Assembly (NCBI RefSeq): GCF_901709675.1
Contig: NC_051101.1
Location: forward strand, 8,326,501-8,390,500
DNA from: Syngnathus acus
Taxonomy: Eukaryota > Chordata > Actinopteri > Syngnathiformes > Syngnathidae
Direction of reading: 5' to 3'
DNA length: 64,000 bases
A program made the translations under genes and the position numbers. Of this stretch, positions 35,308-47,038 are shown piece by piece; the first letter of the stretch is position 1, and each line of letters starts with the position of its first letter. The notes beneath the pieces are model-generated. The model searched no databases. It had not been told where the DNA came from and was given only the letters and a program-made list of their open reading frames with translations.

Positions 35308-38300
35308 GTAAGTTATTTTAACTTGTTTAATTGTATAAATGATTTTGACTGAAACGTCTGCGATGGGCTATCTCATCGATCTGAGTTTGGTGTTTTGCGC
35401 ACTTTGATAAAAAATGAAAGACACGTGTCGGAGATGGGAAAGGATATTTCTTTACTCTAACTTGACACCTGCAAAGGTAGAAAATCGAGGGAAGCGGAAA
35501 ATGAAACCTCCAGTATACTCTGAATAAATTTGAACGGATAAATAGACTGTATTTGCGCATTACGCACGTGACAACTTCTTAATAAGCCACATTCATGTGC
35601 AAACTGCTATTTTTTATTTTGTCTGCATGTCATTGACAGACATTATGTTTTAACGCATGTGCGCTCCATCAATTTGCAGGAAAAAATGCGTCTTTTTGTG
35701 TTAACGCGCATGTTATCAGGTTTTCAACATTACTCAACGTCTTTTAAAGAATGTTGTTTTATTGTTATTATTATTTCGAAGATTCGTTAGTGTGCATTTA
35801 AGTAACACAATATTCAATTAAAAAAGTCCGTTCTGTTCCGTTCCAGCTTCTCATGCATTGGCTGAAACTTTCTTGCACGATAAGTGATTTTATTTTCAAA
35901 TGATCTCGTTCTTTTTCTCTAATTCGTGCAGTTCCTAATGACAAGCAACTCTCTGACCACATGCTGCGAGTCTACCGGCAGATCCATCGCCGACTCCGGA
36001 GTGGCTGCGTCCGGGCAGACGCCCGTTTACTGCCCCGTGTATGAGAGCCGACTGCTGGCGACCGCCAGACATGAGCTCAGCTCGGCGGCCGCACTGGGCA
36101 TGTACGGGAGTCCCTACACGGGCACGCAAGGATATGGCAACTATGTTACATATGGAACGGACGCCTCCGCTTTCTACTCGCTGGTGAGCGTTTTTTTTTT
36201 TTTTTTTTTTTTTTTGGCACTGATTAATGGACCCTGCAGTCGCACCTCTCTGTTTAACAAAACTGGTTCTGTCTGCATGCATGCTGTGCTCATGTTGCAT
36301 TTTATCACATTCCGAAGTGACATTTAGGAAACGCAGTAATGGAAATAGACATTGATTCACAGATTATTTTCACTTTTTAAATGCTTTTAATCTATTCAGC
36401 AACAACTCAAATTAATCCGTTTATGTTCACTTATGTATAGGATTCAGAGTGACATGCAGGGGCAAATCAGGCAATTTGAGAATGTCACAGGAAAAATAAA
36501 GAAAATAAGTGGGAATTTATAAAGGTGCAGTGTTTGGATAAAGTCGGACAGACAAAATAGGAATGCAACATCCTGTCTTACATCATACAAAATGTATTGA
36601 TATTAATATGCTTATTTAAAATGTTTTAATGTTTTATTATAAAAAAATTTAGAGTTTTTATTTGTTGTTTCTATATTTTAATGTGTTGCTATAAAAAGCT
36701 ACTCTATTTTTAACTCAATGTTCAGAAACCACAAGTTCCTAATTAAATAATTATTGAACAATTCCCACTTTCCACAGCTACAGTGAAACATTGTGGCTTA
36801 ATCATTATTGGTGGAATAAATTAAACTAAATCATTCTCAAGTGTGTAACTAAGTCAACATGAATATTCCTGATTTCAAGTTGAGCATTATTTTTGTTTAC
36901 TGGTTACAGGGTACATTTGATACAAAAGATGCCACAGCCTCTGCACATGCAGGTATAACCCAAGCGACGGCCTACTACCCCTACGATCCGACCTTGGGAC
37001 AGTATCAGTATGACAGGTATTTTTTTTTTATAGTCTGACAAAATTTTCAAATTAATGTGTTTGTTTGCTTGTTTCAGAAGTGCCTAAGAGCTGTTTACTA
37101 TCATTTTTATATTTTTATTATGAATTATTTTGAAGGTATGCAGCAGTATTTCATTTTGTTGGAAAAACTACACAAAAAGTTTAGAAATTACAGTTTCAAA
37201 ACTTAACGATTTTTGTTTGTTTACAATGGGGAGTTATGCCCTGTTTTAGGCTCTAGATGAGAATAATGGGTCATATTGAACAGAACTGAAGATTGTGAGG
37301 TGATGAAAAGTAACACCTGGAAGTAAACACTTCCTGTCTTTTCTTATATCTTATAATCAGTGTGGCAGTTAACACAAATGTTTCCCTTGTTTAGTATTTT
37401 CTTATGCATTACATGTAAAAAAACAATCGCCTAAAGGGCGTGTCTGGCTTAAAATCACACTACAGTCAATGTAAACTAACTTGCAATAAAAGGCTTGCAG
37501 TGTGTGAGGAAAGGCAGACAATCTGGCACACAGATGAACAAGGGGCCCGACAACACTTCCACTTTATCTGTCTGTCTTTTACCTGAGGGCTCATCATCAC
37601 AGCCCATAAAGCAATTTTACAGTCTATTTTATTTCCTAGAGAACCAAATGCAGCGAGGAAAGGTGCATAGTTCTCCTTGCGATTCCCTTAGCAGTGCTTG
37701 ACCCTTACTAAACTATTCAAAGCAATAAGGCCTCATAAAAGGCTCCCTCGAGAGGACGTTAAGAGCTCTCTACTGACTGACGATCAACATTGTGCATTTT
37801 AAATGTACGGATATGTTTGTGGGACTAGGGAGGCTGACAAAACTAGATTTTGAAATTATCTCAACAATACATCGGTCTTTTGTGTACGTGAATTGAATGT
37901 TTACTTTCAAGAAGTGATGAAGATGCGTGTTTGATGTGGTTTGATGGGCAATTTTTGTTTTGTCTGGCAAATTAAAAAAGCAGACTATGTTCAGAGTCAT
38001 ATTTCAAGAGCAAACTGTAGATGATTGCTTTTAACCTTAAGTCCACCAGGGAAAAAAGTTTGGGCAGTCAAATATATCGCATATGAGCTCATTGCGGGTG
38101 TGTTGTTCTCCCAAGCAGATATGGTTCCATGGATGGAGGTCCTAGGCGCAAGAACGCCACTCGTGAGACAACTAGCACTCTGAAAGCATGGCTGCAGGAA
38201 CACAGGAAGAACCCTTATCCCACCAAAGGTGAAAAGATCATGCTGGCCATCATCACCAAGATGACCCTGACACAGGTGTCCACCTGGTTTGCCAACGCCA

Positions 38301-39911
38301 GGAGGAGGCTGAAGAAAGAGAACAAGATGACATGGCCGCCCAGAAACAAGGGCTCAGAGGAGAAACGATATGACGAGGATGACGACTGTTCTCAGGAGGA
38401 GCAGATAAAAAGTGAAAGTAATGAAAATGGTCAGTGTCACCACAGCGTCACTTTTTCAAAATGTTTCAGCAAAATATAACAGGGGTCTTTCGTCGAGTGT
38501 CTTTGATGTGTTAAAGATTTTCAGATTTTATTATTTGGAGCGTATGAAGACAAAAAGAACTGCACATCTGTAATGTAGTGTCATTATGTAACGTTTTATA
38601 GCAAATTTAAATATAAGTATGATTGGAATACCACAAACACGAATAAAAATAGTCTTTGAAAAAGTCATTTACTTATATTTTTAACAAGTGAAATTTAATA
38701 CATTATAAATATTATTAAAACATATTTTTACAGACCACGCAATATCAAGTTCAAGTTTGATATATTCAGCTGGATGTTACTGTATTTTTTTTTTATTTAA
38801 TATATTCAGTTGATTCAAATGGATCAGGGGATGCAAATTTGATTAAATGCAAAACTGACTGAGCTTTGTTAAGCAATTTTCATGTCATCTTAAAATTGAA
38901 ATAAGTACACAGGAAGGGTTTTAATATTTTCCATTTGCTTTATAAAGGAAACTACATTTACAATTGTGATAATTGATGGATATTTTTTAACACTGATCAG
39001 CACAATTAATGGCAGTTTTATATGCTGAATAAAACAAACTTCTTTTCATTTGCAAGGAGAGGAAAATGCCTTTTATCAGCTCTGATGTCAGTACTATCAC
39101 TGAACTTCTAACATTCTGAATGGACTGAAGAGTGGCTGATGCTGTAATCAGATCCGGTGTTGCCATCCTTCATGCACTGACCGCCTGCTTTCTCTTTTTC
39201 CCAGATAGTCGAGGTCAATCCAATAAAGATCTCCAGCTGAGCGACCTGGAAGATTTTGACACTCTGGAGTCAGAGAGTTCGGAGTGTGAGTTGAAGCACA
39301 GATACCACATGAACCCTCACATGACAACGACAGGCGACTGTCCCACTGAGCATCTCATCAAAGATGTGTCTCTAAAAATGTCTGGCCCGGCTGCACTCGG
39401 GGGGGAAGAAGACTTGAGTAAAAGTTGCCTAAAAACAAATCAAGAGGAGTTCCAGGCAGAGAGTAGAGTGCAGCCAAAGGCTTGTTACAACCAACAGCCC
39501 CAGCACCACATATTAGACGGCAAACCTCGAATTTGGTCTTTGGCCCAGACGGCGACCTCATTGGTCCAGACTGATTACCCTTCTTGTATGCTGAGGTGTC
39601 AAGTACCCCCCTCCTCTTCCCTCAGCCCACCATCAGTCGCTACCTCACCCACCTCAGGCCTGGACCGCAGGCAGGACTCGCCCGTCACCACACTGAGAAA
39701 CTGGGTGGATGGGGTCTTCCATGATCCCTTGTTCAGGCACAGCACTTTGAGTCAAGCCCTGACCAACACCACTGTATCCTGGAGCAGCAGCACCACCAAA
39801 GGATCCATCTTGGAAGCAGAGAAGAGTCCAGGGGTCCTACACCATGAACAGGACTCGTCCAAAGACAGTGCCATGAGTTTCAAAACTATTAACAAACTCT
39901 TTTGTTCATAA
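35263..39911 (+). CDS. irx4: Iroquois homeobox protein 4 (five coding exons, 473 aa)
   Basis: TALE-class homeodomain transcription factor acting in the nucleus. Vertebrate Irx4 is known for ventricular heart identity and for expression in neural tissue and retina. Coding exons are 35263-35307, 35932-36183, 36910-37016, 38119-38429 and 39205-39911. All introns are GT-AG and the reading frame is continuous over 1422 nt. The N-terminus [18 protein letters not shown] and the blocks [23 protein letters not shown] and GYGNYVTYG are Irx4-specific and not seen in Irx1, 2, 3 or 5. The homeodomain (about 144-206) has the [14 protein letters not shown] loop and [11 protein letters not shown] in helix 3, with Asn194 at the invariant position 51. 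An acidic run follows (215-229), then the Iro box [13 protein letters not shown] (345-357), then [10 protein letters not shown] (403-412). The protein ends in NKLFCS, resembling the KPFCA end of mammalian IRX4. The start codon has a good ACCATGT context. Length is close to the family norm. The a or b paralogue cannot be decided here. Confidence 0.97.
35932..36183 (+). CDS. irx4: irx4 coding exon 2
   Basis: Encodes residues 16-99, from FLMTSNS to ASAFYSL. The acceptor is TTCGTGCAG and the donor is GTGAGC, with phase 0 at both ends. It carries the conserved Irx4 N-terminal blocks upstream of the homeodomain. A run of 25 T's begins seven bases inside the following intron (see findings). Intron 2 is 726 bp. 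Confidence 0.96.
36191..36215. repeat. poly(T)25 next to the irx4 exon 2 donor
   Basis: 25 uninterrupted T's starting seven bases after the exon 2 boundary, directly behind GTGAGCG. Confidence 0.95.
36910..37016 (+). CDS. irx4: irx4 coding exon 3
   Basis: Encodes residues 100-134 plus two bases of Arg135: GTFDTKD, a Ser/Ala/His linker, then the conserved [15 protein letters not shown]. The acceptor is GGTTACAG. The donor is GTATTT, weaker than the others, and is followed by nine T's. It ends in phase 2 and exon 4 completes the Arg codon. Intron 3 is 1102 bp, the longest in the gene. Confidence 0.95.
38119..38429 (+). CDS. irx4: irx4 coding exon 4 (homeodomain)
   Basis: Encodes the end of Arg135 through Asn238 plus one base of Asp239. 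It holds the whole homeodomain: [18 protein letters not shown] for helix 1, the three-residue TALE extension at Pro-Tyr-Pro, and helix 3 with [17 protein letters not shown]. Position 50 of the homeodomain is Ala193, as expected for Iroquois proteins. An acidic stretch [10 protein letters not shown] follows. The acceptor is CCAAGCAG and the donor is GTCAGT. Intron 4 is 775 bp. Confidence 0.97.
39205..39911 (+). CDS. irx4: irx4 coding exon 5 (Iro box, C-terminus, stop)
   Basis: Encodes residues 239-473 and the TAA stop. The acceptor is TTTTTCCCAG. The exon opens with a Ser/Gln-rich stretch, then [13 protein letters not shown], the fish equivalent of the mammalian LELSDLDDFDPLE block. The Iro box lies at 345-357, followed by QTDYPSCML, a Ser/Pro-rich linker, [23 protein letters not shown] and RHSTLSQA. 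The frame is open upstream of the acceptor back to 39132, but the homology starts only at the splice site. Confidence 0.95.
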
Positions 39912-40310
39912 TAACACCAAAACAAATAATTTATTTAAAAAAAAAAAAAAAGGACAAAAACAACTGGGATAGAACCTATATGTCGCCTTTTCGCTGGTAC
40001 ATTCTTTAACACAAGTGAACTATTCCAATTGATCCAGATTTTGTTTTTTCCAACGCACGCGCACAAGTTGTTGAATTGTATAATATGTTTACATCTTGGA
40101 CAGTATTTATTATTTATTTTACTTTCGTTCCTATACGCATGCATATATAATTAAAATAATTTGGAGGATCACTATTAAATAAAAAAAGTCTCACGAATGC
40201 ACAGCTGTTCAAAAGTTGGACACGTTTTTAAAAAGTCTAACCAATGCACAGCTCTTCAAAGGTTGGATGAGTTCCAACATTGTGCACTGACAATAAAAAA
40301 AAAAAAAACA
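39912..40310 (+). other. irx4: probable irx4 3'UTR and poly(A) signals
   Basis: AT-rich sequence after the stop codon. It holds an A15 run at 39937-39951, overlapping ATTAAA and AATAAA hexamers at 40174-40183, and a second AATAAA at 40292-40297 followed directly by A's. A 47-bp tandem duplication lies between the two signals (separate entry). Which signal is used cannot be told from sequence. Confidence 0.5.
40185..40278 (+). repeat. imperfect 47-bp tandem duplication in irx4 3' flank
   Basis: Two adjacent copies begin AAAGTCT at 40185 and 40232. Both continue with AATGCACAGCT, TTCAAA and GTTGGA at the same spacing, with scattered substitutions. The period is 47 bp. It lies between the two candidate poly(A) signals, so transcript ends could carry one or both copies. 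Confidence 0.75.
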
Positions 40311-40469
40311 TGCTTCCGAGGGGAGATTGTGATGTTCCTTAAGAGTTGCTGTCTCAGGAAGAGGGACTAAATAGATTTTTTTTAATCATTATTAATAAAT
40401 TTTAGCTTTATCATTTTAATAGCAAAGCAGAATTAAGAACAACAGACTAACTCAAAACATCTCATTTTA

Positions 40470-40770
40470 GAAGCAAGACCTCAAGACAGGCAAATATCTG
40501 AGCTCTGCCTCATTAATTCCATCTAAACAGGCTGTAATTGGGATGTAGGTGGACATATTTCATGGCACCCCATTGATTTCCCCTCTCAGCTCTCTCTCCA
40601 ATATTCCCCATTCTCAACCTTGTCCATGATGCAGCTGTCAAACTGCTAAGTTATTCGCCATGCGTCCATTAATGGGTTCAGAAAAGAAGCTCCAATGAGA
40701 TAATTTGCAGTTTTCACTTTTGACACTGGCTCCTCAATTTCCATCAGACAACATCCAGGAAACAAAGGTC
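40470..40770. promoter_or_regulatory. candidate conserved non-coding element 3' of irx4
   Basis: Complex repeat-free sequence just beyond the probable poly(A) site. It has CTCATTAATTCC, GGCTGTAATTGGG, CCCATTGATTTCCCC and CGTCCATTAATGGG (CCATTAATGG palindrome at about 40666). Confidence 0.35.
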
Positions 40771-41029
40771 TGAATGTGCGGGAAGAAAGTGAAAGGGAGG
40801 CACTCACGTTGTCTAAAAGTGAAAAGGGCAAAGGAACTCGAATTAGTTGTTGTAGATAAAAGGGCAAATAGAGGGAAAAAAGTCAAGGGTACTTGACAGT
40901 AATGGCAAAAGTGGAGCTCTCATGGGACTCTGTCCTAGAAGAGCAAGGAGGGGAGGGAGGCGTGCCTTCCCAGATGAATTTTAATGGGGGTGGGGGGAGC
41001 ATCAACGATTGAGCCCCCTTTTTTCCTGC

Positions 41030-42060
41030 AAGGAAGCAAAGTGGGATTTATTTTATTAGAGCAGCGGTAATGAATTTATTCACTTTTATAAAAGATAGAA
41101 CACAGCATTTCAGAAGAAAGTTGATTTATGACAAGAAAATAACCTCAGATGTGTCAGATATGCAGGGTTAATTGGTACTTAATTAATTATTATAGGAAGC
41201 AATGGTTGCCTGATAAGACAACCCTGCCACAATGTTTGATTAATTTAGCATGAAGGTACATTTTATTAGACCTGCAATGTGGCCCTTTTTAATTGACTGA
41301 ATAAGAGAGAGGTGGATAGAAAAAAGGAGAGGGAGTGTAGCGCTAAATCATTCAGCCGTGTCAAATATGAACACACAGAGGGAGCGTGATGGTAAATTAA
41401 CAGGCCCCTTTTACATAGAGACCATATAAAACTGTAATCAGCGGCGCGTTACTTTTCATTAAGTAGCTTTGACAGTAGCATATTGAAAGAAGGGGGGGTT
41501 TCCAAGGCCCAAACAAACTGAAACAGAGAGAGTCATAAGATAATTCCTTAAGCTCCATTAACAACTCTTAGCCGCAGGAAATGGGCTCCCCTGAAAACAT
41601 CTCCAAATCTAAAAGCTTTATCGACCTGGCAAACCTCAGCTGATGGTGTTTTTTTTTTTTTTTCTTATTTTCCCCCCCAACCCCCCACTCTCGCTCTCCC
41701 TGTTTCTCACCCCCTCTCATGCACGCGCTCTTTAAGGGACAAAAACGTCCAAGTGAGGTAATAGACTTTGACACAATACATTAAATGGGGAATGAGAAAA
41801 GTGGCAAAGAAAGGGCACTCTTAAATGCCTTTTAAACGCTACCAATTAGAGGTTTAAAACTCGAATAATATGTCGGCCTTTGGCATATGTCTGACTGAGC
41901 GAGCTGAGCCAAAGGCCTAATAACAAGCTTGAGCTCACTTGCAGAGTAAAATGTGTACTAATCTCACACAACTTGATTGTTTCTATAGATAATACTGTCA
42001 TTAGTAATGATAACCTTAATATCCTCCAAGTTCACTACAAACTCCTTTAAAACCAAGCGC
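41030..42060. promoter_or_regulatory. candidate cluster of conserved non-coding elements
   Basis: About 1 kb rich in homeodomain-type sites: GGTAATGAATTTATT, GTACTTAATTAATTATTATAGG, TGATTAATTTAGC, TTTTTAATTGACTG, GGTAAATTAACAGG, ACCAATTAGAGG and GTCATTAGTAATGATAACC. It also holds GC-containing islands such as CAGCGGCGCGTTAC. Only short homopolymers (T14 near 41650, C-rich 41672-41690) interrupt it. It is the strongest enhancer-like run next to irx4. Confidence 0.4.
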
Positions 42061-44194
42061 CCTGTCAAAAAATCACATACGTTGAAACACACTGTTTATA
42101 TGGGCCCGCAATAGGTGAGTGCAACACAGAACAATCAGCAGCCCTGACGATCCCCTGAGAGGCACAGTCTGGGTCAGGTTAATGCCACTGTGACCCTGAG
42201 CCATAAATATATTTACACACCATTACACATCAATGTACAAACTCTCTCTGTCTCTCACACACACACAAGGATTGTATAAGGATCACAAGGCTTGATTGAA
42301 TATTTAATCTAGGCAGACCAACATTAATAAAGGGAGAATAACAGTTATGTGATTGGATGAAAACATGAAGCATGACAGTGTGAATGGAGAACACAGACAT
42401 GAAACACATAATCAGATCAGTGGCACCTTGAAGAGAATCTATGTGTTTGCATTTTTTTCCCAATGTGTTCAGCATTACAAATGTTTCCTTTTCAGTTTCA
42501 AATTAATAAAATCTAAATGTTAAATTGTGATTCTGGCCAATATTTGCAAATGAATATAGTATTACTGACACAATACAATGCAAAAATTACCACGCACCCC
42601 AAATAAACAAATATGTTTTGTTTACTAACATTTTGTAAGGTTTCATCCCATTACTTTTTTGTCAGTGATTCAAAGAAAGAAAGAAATTAAAAGAAAATAA
42701 CAGTAACCTACATTTCTCATGTTCAACTTAACATATGTTGTATGATGATCAAAATATTATTTTACCTCACTCTGAACTGCCATTCTAATTTATTTTCGGT
42801 TTTGGTATGCATGCTCAAATTGAGCTGTATTTTCTGTCATCAGTCAGCAACCACCAATCTGGTAAGGTGCACAGCAGCCCCACCCACCTCCACTGCTTAA
42901 AGAATTGAAAAGCTTATTCATTCTTCTCCTGCTTATAGAAACGCGTCTGTTGAGTGTGTGATCTTTGGTGTGTGGTATTTGTTGCTTTGTTGAGGTTAGT
43001 GTTGCCAAAAGCATGTGTGCAGGATGTGCCTTAAGGCCTGGGCAATTGGCCTCTATCAGACCCAAGCTGCCATCACCTCCCTGCAGTCATTCCACAGGTC
43101 AAGAGGCTTTAGCCTGAGGGGCTTTGCTTTTCACCACCTTAACTTGCTTCTATAAAGACTGACTAGATGACTCAACCAACAATGAATTTCAGTGAGGCAT
43201 TTTATTTTGAGTGTACTTGAATGCATTTATACTCTTACCTACTGAATAAAAATAGGAAAATATGCTTATTATTATTTTTATTTTATTTTTATGTAAAGGC
43301 CACAGTAGGGTGGTAAAATTCCATCTGAACAGCAAGACAAAATCATATACCTTGAAGACAAGATATTTTTATTTCCATTTAATCCAACACAGTGTGTAGC
43401 TTGTCACAGGTTTTAAATGACAGAGGAAATGCCAAATAAAATGTGTAATAGTAATAAAACACACACAGTAGGTATAAAATATATTGTTTGTAGAAACAAA
43501 TACAAATTACAGAATCAAATTACAGAATCATGCACATGTGTAAATTATAACTGTCCTGAGGCAAAATGGAATTTGGAGCTGTGATAAAAGTGCTGATTAA
43601 GTCATATGGATACATGAACACTCTGAATTAAAAGTGGCACTTGTGACAAAATCATCCATTATAAATACAAAATCACTTGATGACAATAATGACTGCCTCT
43701 GATACTTACGTAGTCTTTTTTTATTGTTGTACTTCTCAGTGGCTATAGTCTGTGACTGTTTTAACACTTGCCCTCTAAAGGTCAAGGGATTGTCAAGAGG
43801 GTGTGATCATAGGTCATCACAACACACTTCATCTCCGTCTGACAACTCAGTTAAACTCACCACCAGATAACAAAGATTCTACAACCTAGTCTCGTTGGTT
43901 ATTCTTATTCAAGTATGGTTATTTTAAGGATGAAATCAATGTTGCTGTTTTCTTTAGCCATGCAAGTGCCTTGACTTTTTTACCAAAGGAGGCATTTGGT
44001 AAAGTAAACCATTGTGTTTTGCAAAGTATAACAAAAATGTAGCCTATCTCACAGCTACATTTTCCAAACAGTTTTGTTAGCTTGCCGATGTCTTTAAACT
44101 TTATAGTACAATTATCATAATGCATTTATTTTGAGTGGAAAGTAGTTTCAGAAACAGTTTGGATTTCTGCAGTTTGACGTTAAATACTCTATAA

Positions 44195-44338
44195 CTCTAT
44201 ATTGGCCATAGGTGTGAGTGTGAATGGTCGTTTCTTTACATGTGCCCGGGTGACCAGTCCAGGGGTGTGCCCTGTCCCTTGCCCAGAGCTAACTAGGATG
44301 GACAACACAGAGGACAAGCACAATAGAAAATTCATGGG
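44195..44338 (+). mobile_element. diverged 3' part of the same SINE-like / LINE-tail repeat
   Basis: Contains CTCTATATTGGCCATAGGTG, TGAGTGTGAATGGTCGTTT, GTGACCAGTCCAGGGGTGTG, CCAGAGCTAACTAGGATGG and a GAAAATTCATGGGC end, in the order of the consensus used for 24344-24672. It is heavily mutated, and the middle is partly deleted. Confidence 0.6.
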
Positions 44339-45782
44339 CAAATGGCATTTGAGAGTAGAAACCACTTAATGTCGCCCAAAAAATGGCAGTTGACAAGAAT
44401 GTGTCTGTGTAAATGTCAAATATTCAGTATCCAGTTACAATGTGGAAAATGTTCACTCACTCACAATAAGCTCCATGACATAGAAGTTGTTTTTTTATTC
44501 CGACATGTATTTGTTTCCAGGGGTTTATTAATGCATTTTGTAATTTAACAAAGACTTTTACTTTATTTCTTAAGCTTAACATATACCGTGTTCCTTGGCA
44601 AACCTCAATTGAAAACAAAATTAGAGCAACTGTGCAGTTGCTTTGCAGCTCAAGTTACTCTGTGGCAGCAAGAATGACGTTCCAAAATAGTTCCTCTAAC
44701 AAGTCCCACAGAGAGAGGAAAAGTAACACCTTTGTGGGCACATCGCTCCTGGGCTACAACATGTAGTGTGACGATTCAGTAACTCCAACAGGTCCGCTAT
44801 AGACTACTTTGGGCGTTTTGAGAGACAGCCCGGCCAAGTGTGAGGTTGTGCTCACAGTTAGGGGATTCACCAACTGCAATGTGTCTCAATCAAGCCTAAT
44901 GTCTGCTTCTTGGCTTCTCTTACTCCCAACTTTACTCCTCTTAGGGTTATTCTCTCTCTATGTGCTAAAGTTAAAAAAATGAATTAAATCCCCTTCAAAT
45001 TGTTCAGATTGTGATGAGTCAGCCAAGCGATTTGATTTTCACCTGTTTTCGGAAATGAATGGCCGACTCAGTTACAAGCTGTACATTTTCTTGACAATCC
45101 ACAGGGAGGAGGGAGAGGCAGGTTCTTTGTTCACAGACTTGTACATGCAGTGGACTGGTAGTGATTCAGTTTACTGTGTCCAAAGGCTGTCAGAATAATT
45201 CGGACTCCATAATGGGCAGATATGTCAACAAAAAAATGGTCTGAACTTCAGTATTTCTTTACCAAAGATGACCCACTGAATCTAAAAATGAAACTGAGTA
45301 TTCTAGAATGATCGGTCAATTTATTGTGTTGCAAGGTAATGTATGAGGAATATGCGATCTTAAGAATCAGCTTGAGTGAAGTGAAAATTAAAAAAGGCCT
45401 ATTGTGTAGAAGAGGGACAAATGTCAGCAGCTGTTATCTGGGAAATGTTGTGTATTGTTTGTCAATGGTGCTACTCAGTCGTAATTAATTGTCAGACTGT
45501 GATCAGAACTTTGAATATTACTGTGTCGTCATTTGAATGCAGAGTTGCGTAAGTGTGAACTTACTAGGTATTTCGGGAGTGAACATACGGTTTGTGGCGG
45601 ACGGCAAGCTTCTTTCAATTGATACACCTGTGAGTGGATAAGCGTGATAGCGAGCTAATGAGCATTAAATAAAGTGTTTAACAGTACGGTCAATGATGCC
45701 CATCATGCCGATGTATTAAAGATGCTGTCTTTAGCAATATATGGCCTTCTCCGGTTCAATAGCTACGTTTTCAGTGAATGTC

Positions 45783-45852
45783 AGGCTTTGTGAAGCACTT
45801 TGGGCACCGTATGGTGTAGATAAAGTGGTATATAACCATGCTTCATTAAAAA
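45783..45852 (+). mobile_element. fish LINE/SINE tail fragment (TTTGTGAAGCACTTTGGG type)
   Basis: The segment reads CTTTGTGAAGCACTTTGGGC, then GGTGTAGATAAAGTGGTATATAA and CCATGCTTCATTAAA. It resembles the common teleost repeat end '...TGTGAAGCGCTTTGGG...AAAGCGCTATATAAATGC..CCATTTA'. Only the terminal ~70 bp is recognisable. Confidence 0.45.
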
Positions 45853-46298
45853 ATTTACTAACGTTGAATTTTTTATTTGTTGGACTGTGACGTTTGTGCA
45901 ATGCGTAACACATTCGAATCTATTCGGAAGTAATTTATTGTTGCCAACTTAAATAGAAAGTCAGAAATTTGGTTGAGAATTAGAGCTATATAAATATATT
46001 TTCCATGCATGTTAATATGCCTCAAGTTGAGCACAATGTATTTCAGTAAAACCCCAGTTACGTTATAGAATTTCTGCAGTGCTCTCAACTGTGGTGGTTT
46101 AACGTGTTAAGGTTCATCTGTGCATGAGCAGAGTGTGTGACTGGTACAGTGGCTGCGGCTGACTGACCAGCCTCCTCATTAAGGCACTATCCTGTACAGT
46201 GTCAGAAACACTTATTTGCTCCACAGCCATCACAGAACATTAACATTCACGACAGCCCATCACCTGAGGAGGGTGAATGGGTTGGGTAGGGGTCTGAA

Positions 46299-46323
46299 GG
46301 GGGGGGGGGGGGGGGGGGGGGGG
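46299..46323. repeat. poly(G)25 homopolymer
   Basis: 25 consecutive G's in a G-rich surrounding (46271-46345). Long G homopolymers are rare and error-prone in assemblies, so the length may not be exact. Confidence 0.9.
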
Positions 46324-47013
46324 CTGAGAAGCCAAGGGAGGGGGGTCCGGTGGATGTATATGAGGGGTCACAGAGCTTGTTCACTGGCGCAGTCACAAAC
46401 ACAAAGACTTTTCACCTAGAGACACAATGGCGCTGGCATAAAACCAAACATGTACACGATTTATTGTTCTTCATATCCTGTAAGTATCACATTAAGTCCC
46501 ACACATAAGCATTGCTAGACAACTGTGCAGTTTGAGTGCCTGCCTGCATGCATGCATCACGCATGCATATTTTCATTCTCTTGTATGTCACACTTTTGGA
46601 GATCACACGCTCCCCGGAAAACACGCACACACTTCAAAACTTTGCATTCTCTCATACGCTCTGGGAAATATGCAATCAGCCTTCTAAGTAAAGGTCACAT
46701 TTGCAATGCAGGTGACTCAAGCAGAAGGGAGCAGGTAATTGGCTGACGGGACAGGGAACACTAATACCTCGTTTCTGAAAGATAATGTGATGGATGGTGA
46801 ATGCTTGGCATGGTTGTCATTAGATGTGTTTGGGGCGAGTGTAGACCAGACCATGGCCTCCACTTAATGTGAGTGGAAATAAAAAGCTTGGGTTGCAGGG
46901 TGATGGGCACCAGGGATGTGGTGATATAGAGACAGAAACAGATAGTAGTAAGGTTAAGAAGACCGCTTTGAAAAGGTCCTCTATTCAGATAAGGAAAAAG
47001 CAGCACGTTGATA

Positions 47014-47038
47014 AACTGGTTAGCACGTCCGCCTTGGT
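47014..47038 (+). mobile_element. short fragment resembling the 5' head of the SINE-like repeat
   Basis: AACTGGTTAGCACGTCCGCC matches the tRNA-like head of the same fish repeat. Homology fades right after, and only about 25 bp can be recognised. Confidence 0.4.

Noticed and set aside
35073-35321. 82-codon frame overlapping the irx4 start with a poly-Ala run
   Set aside because: It begins with TTG rather than ATG, is out of frame with irx4, and the alanines come from the CAG repeat.
35935-36360. 141-codon antisense frame over irx4 exon 2
   Set aside because: Shadow of a GC-rich exon on the opposite strand, with a Lys run from the T25 tract and no known similarity.
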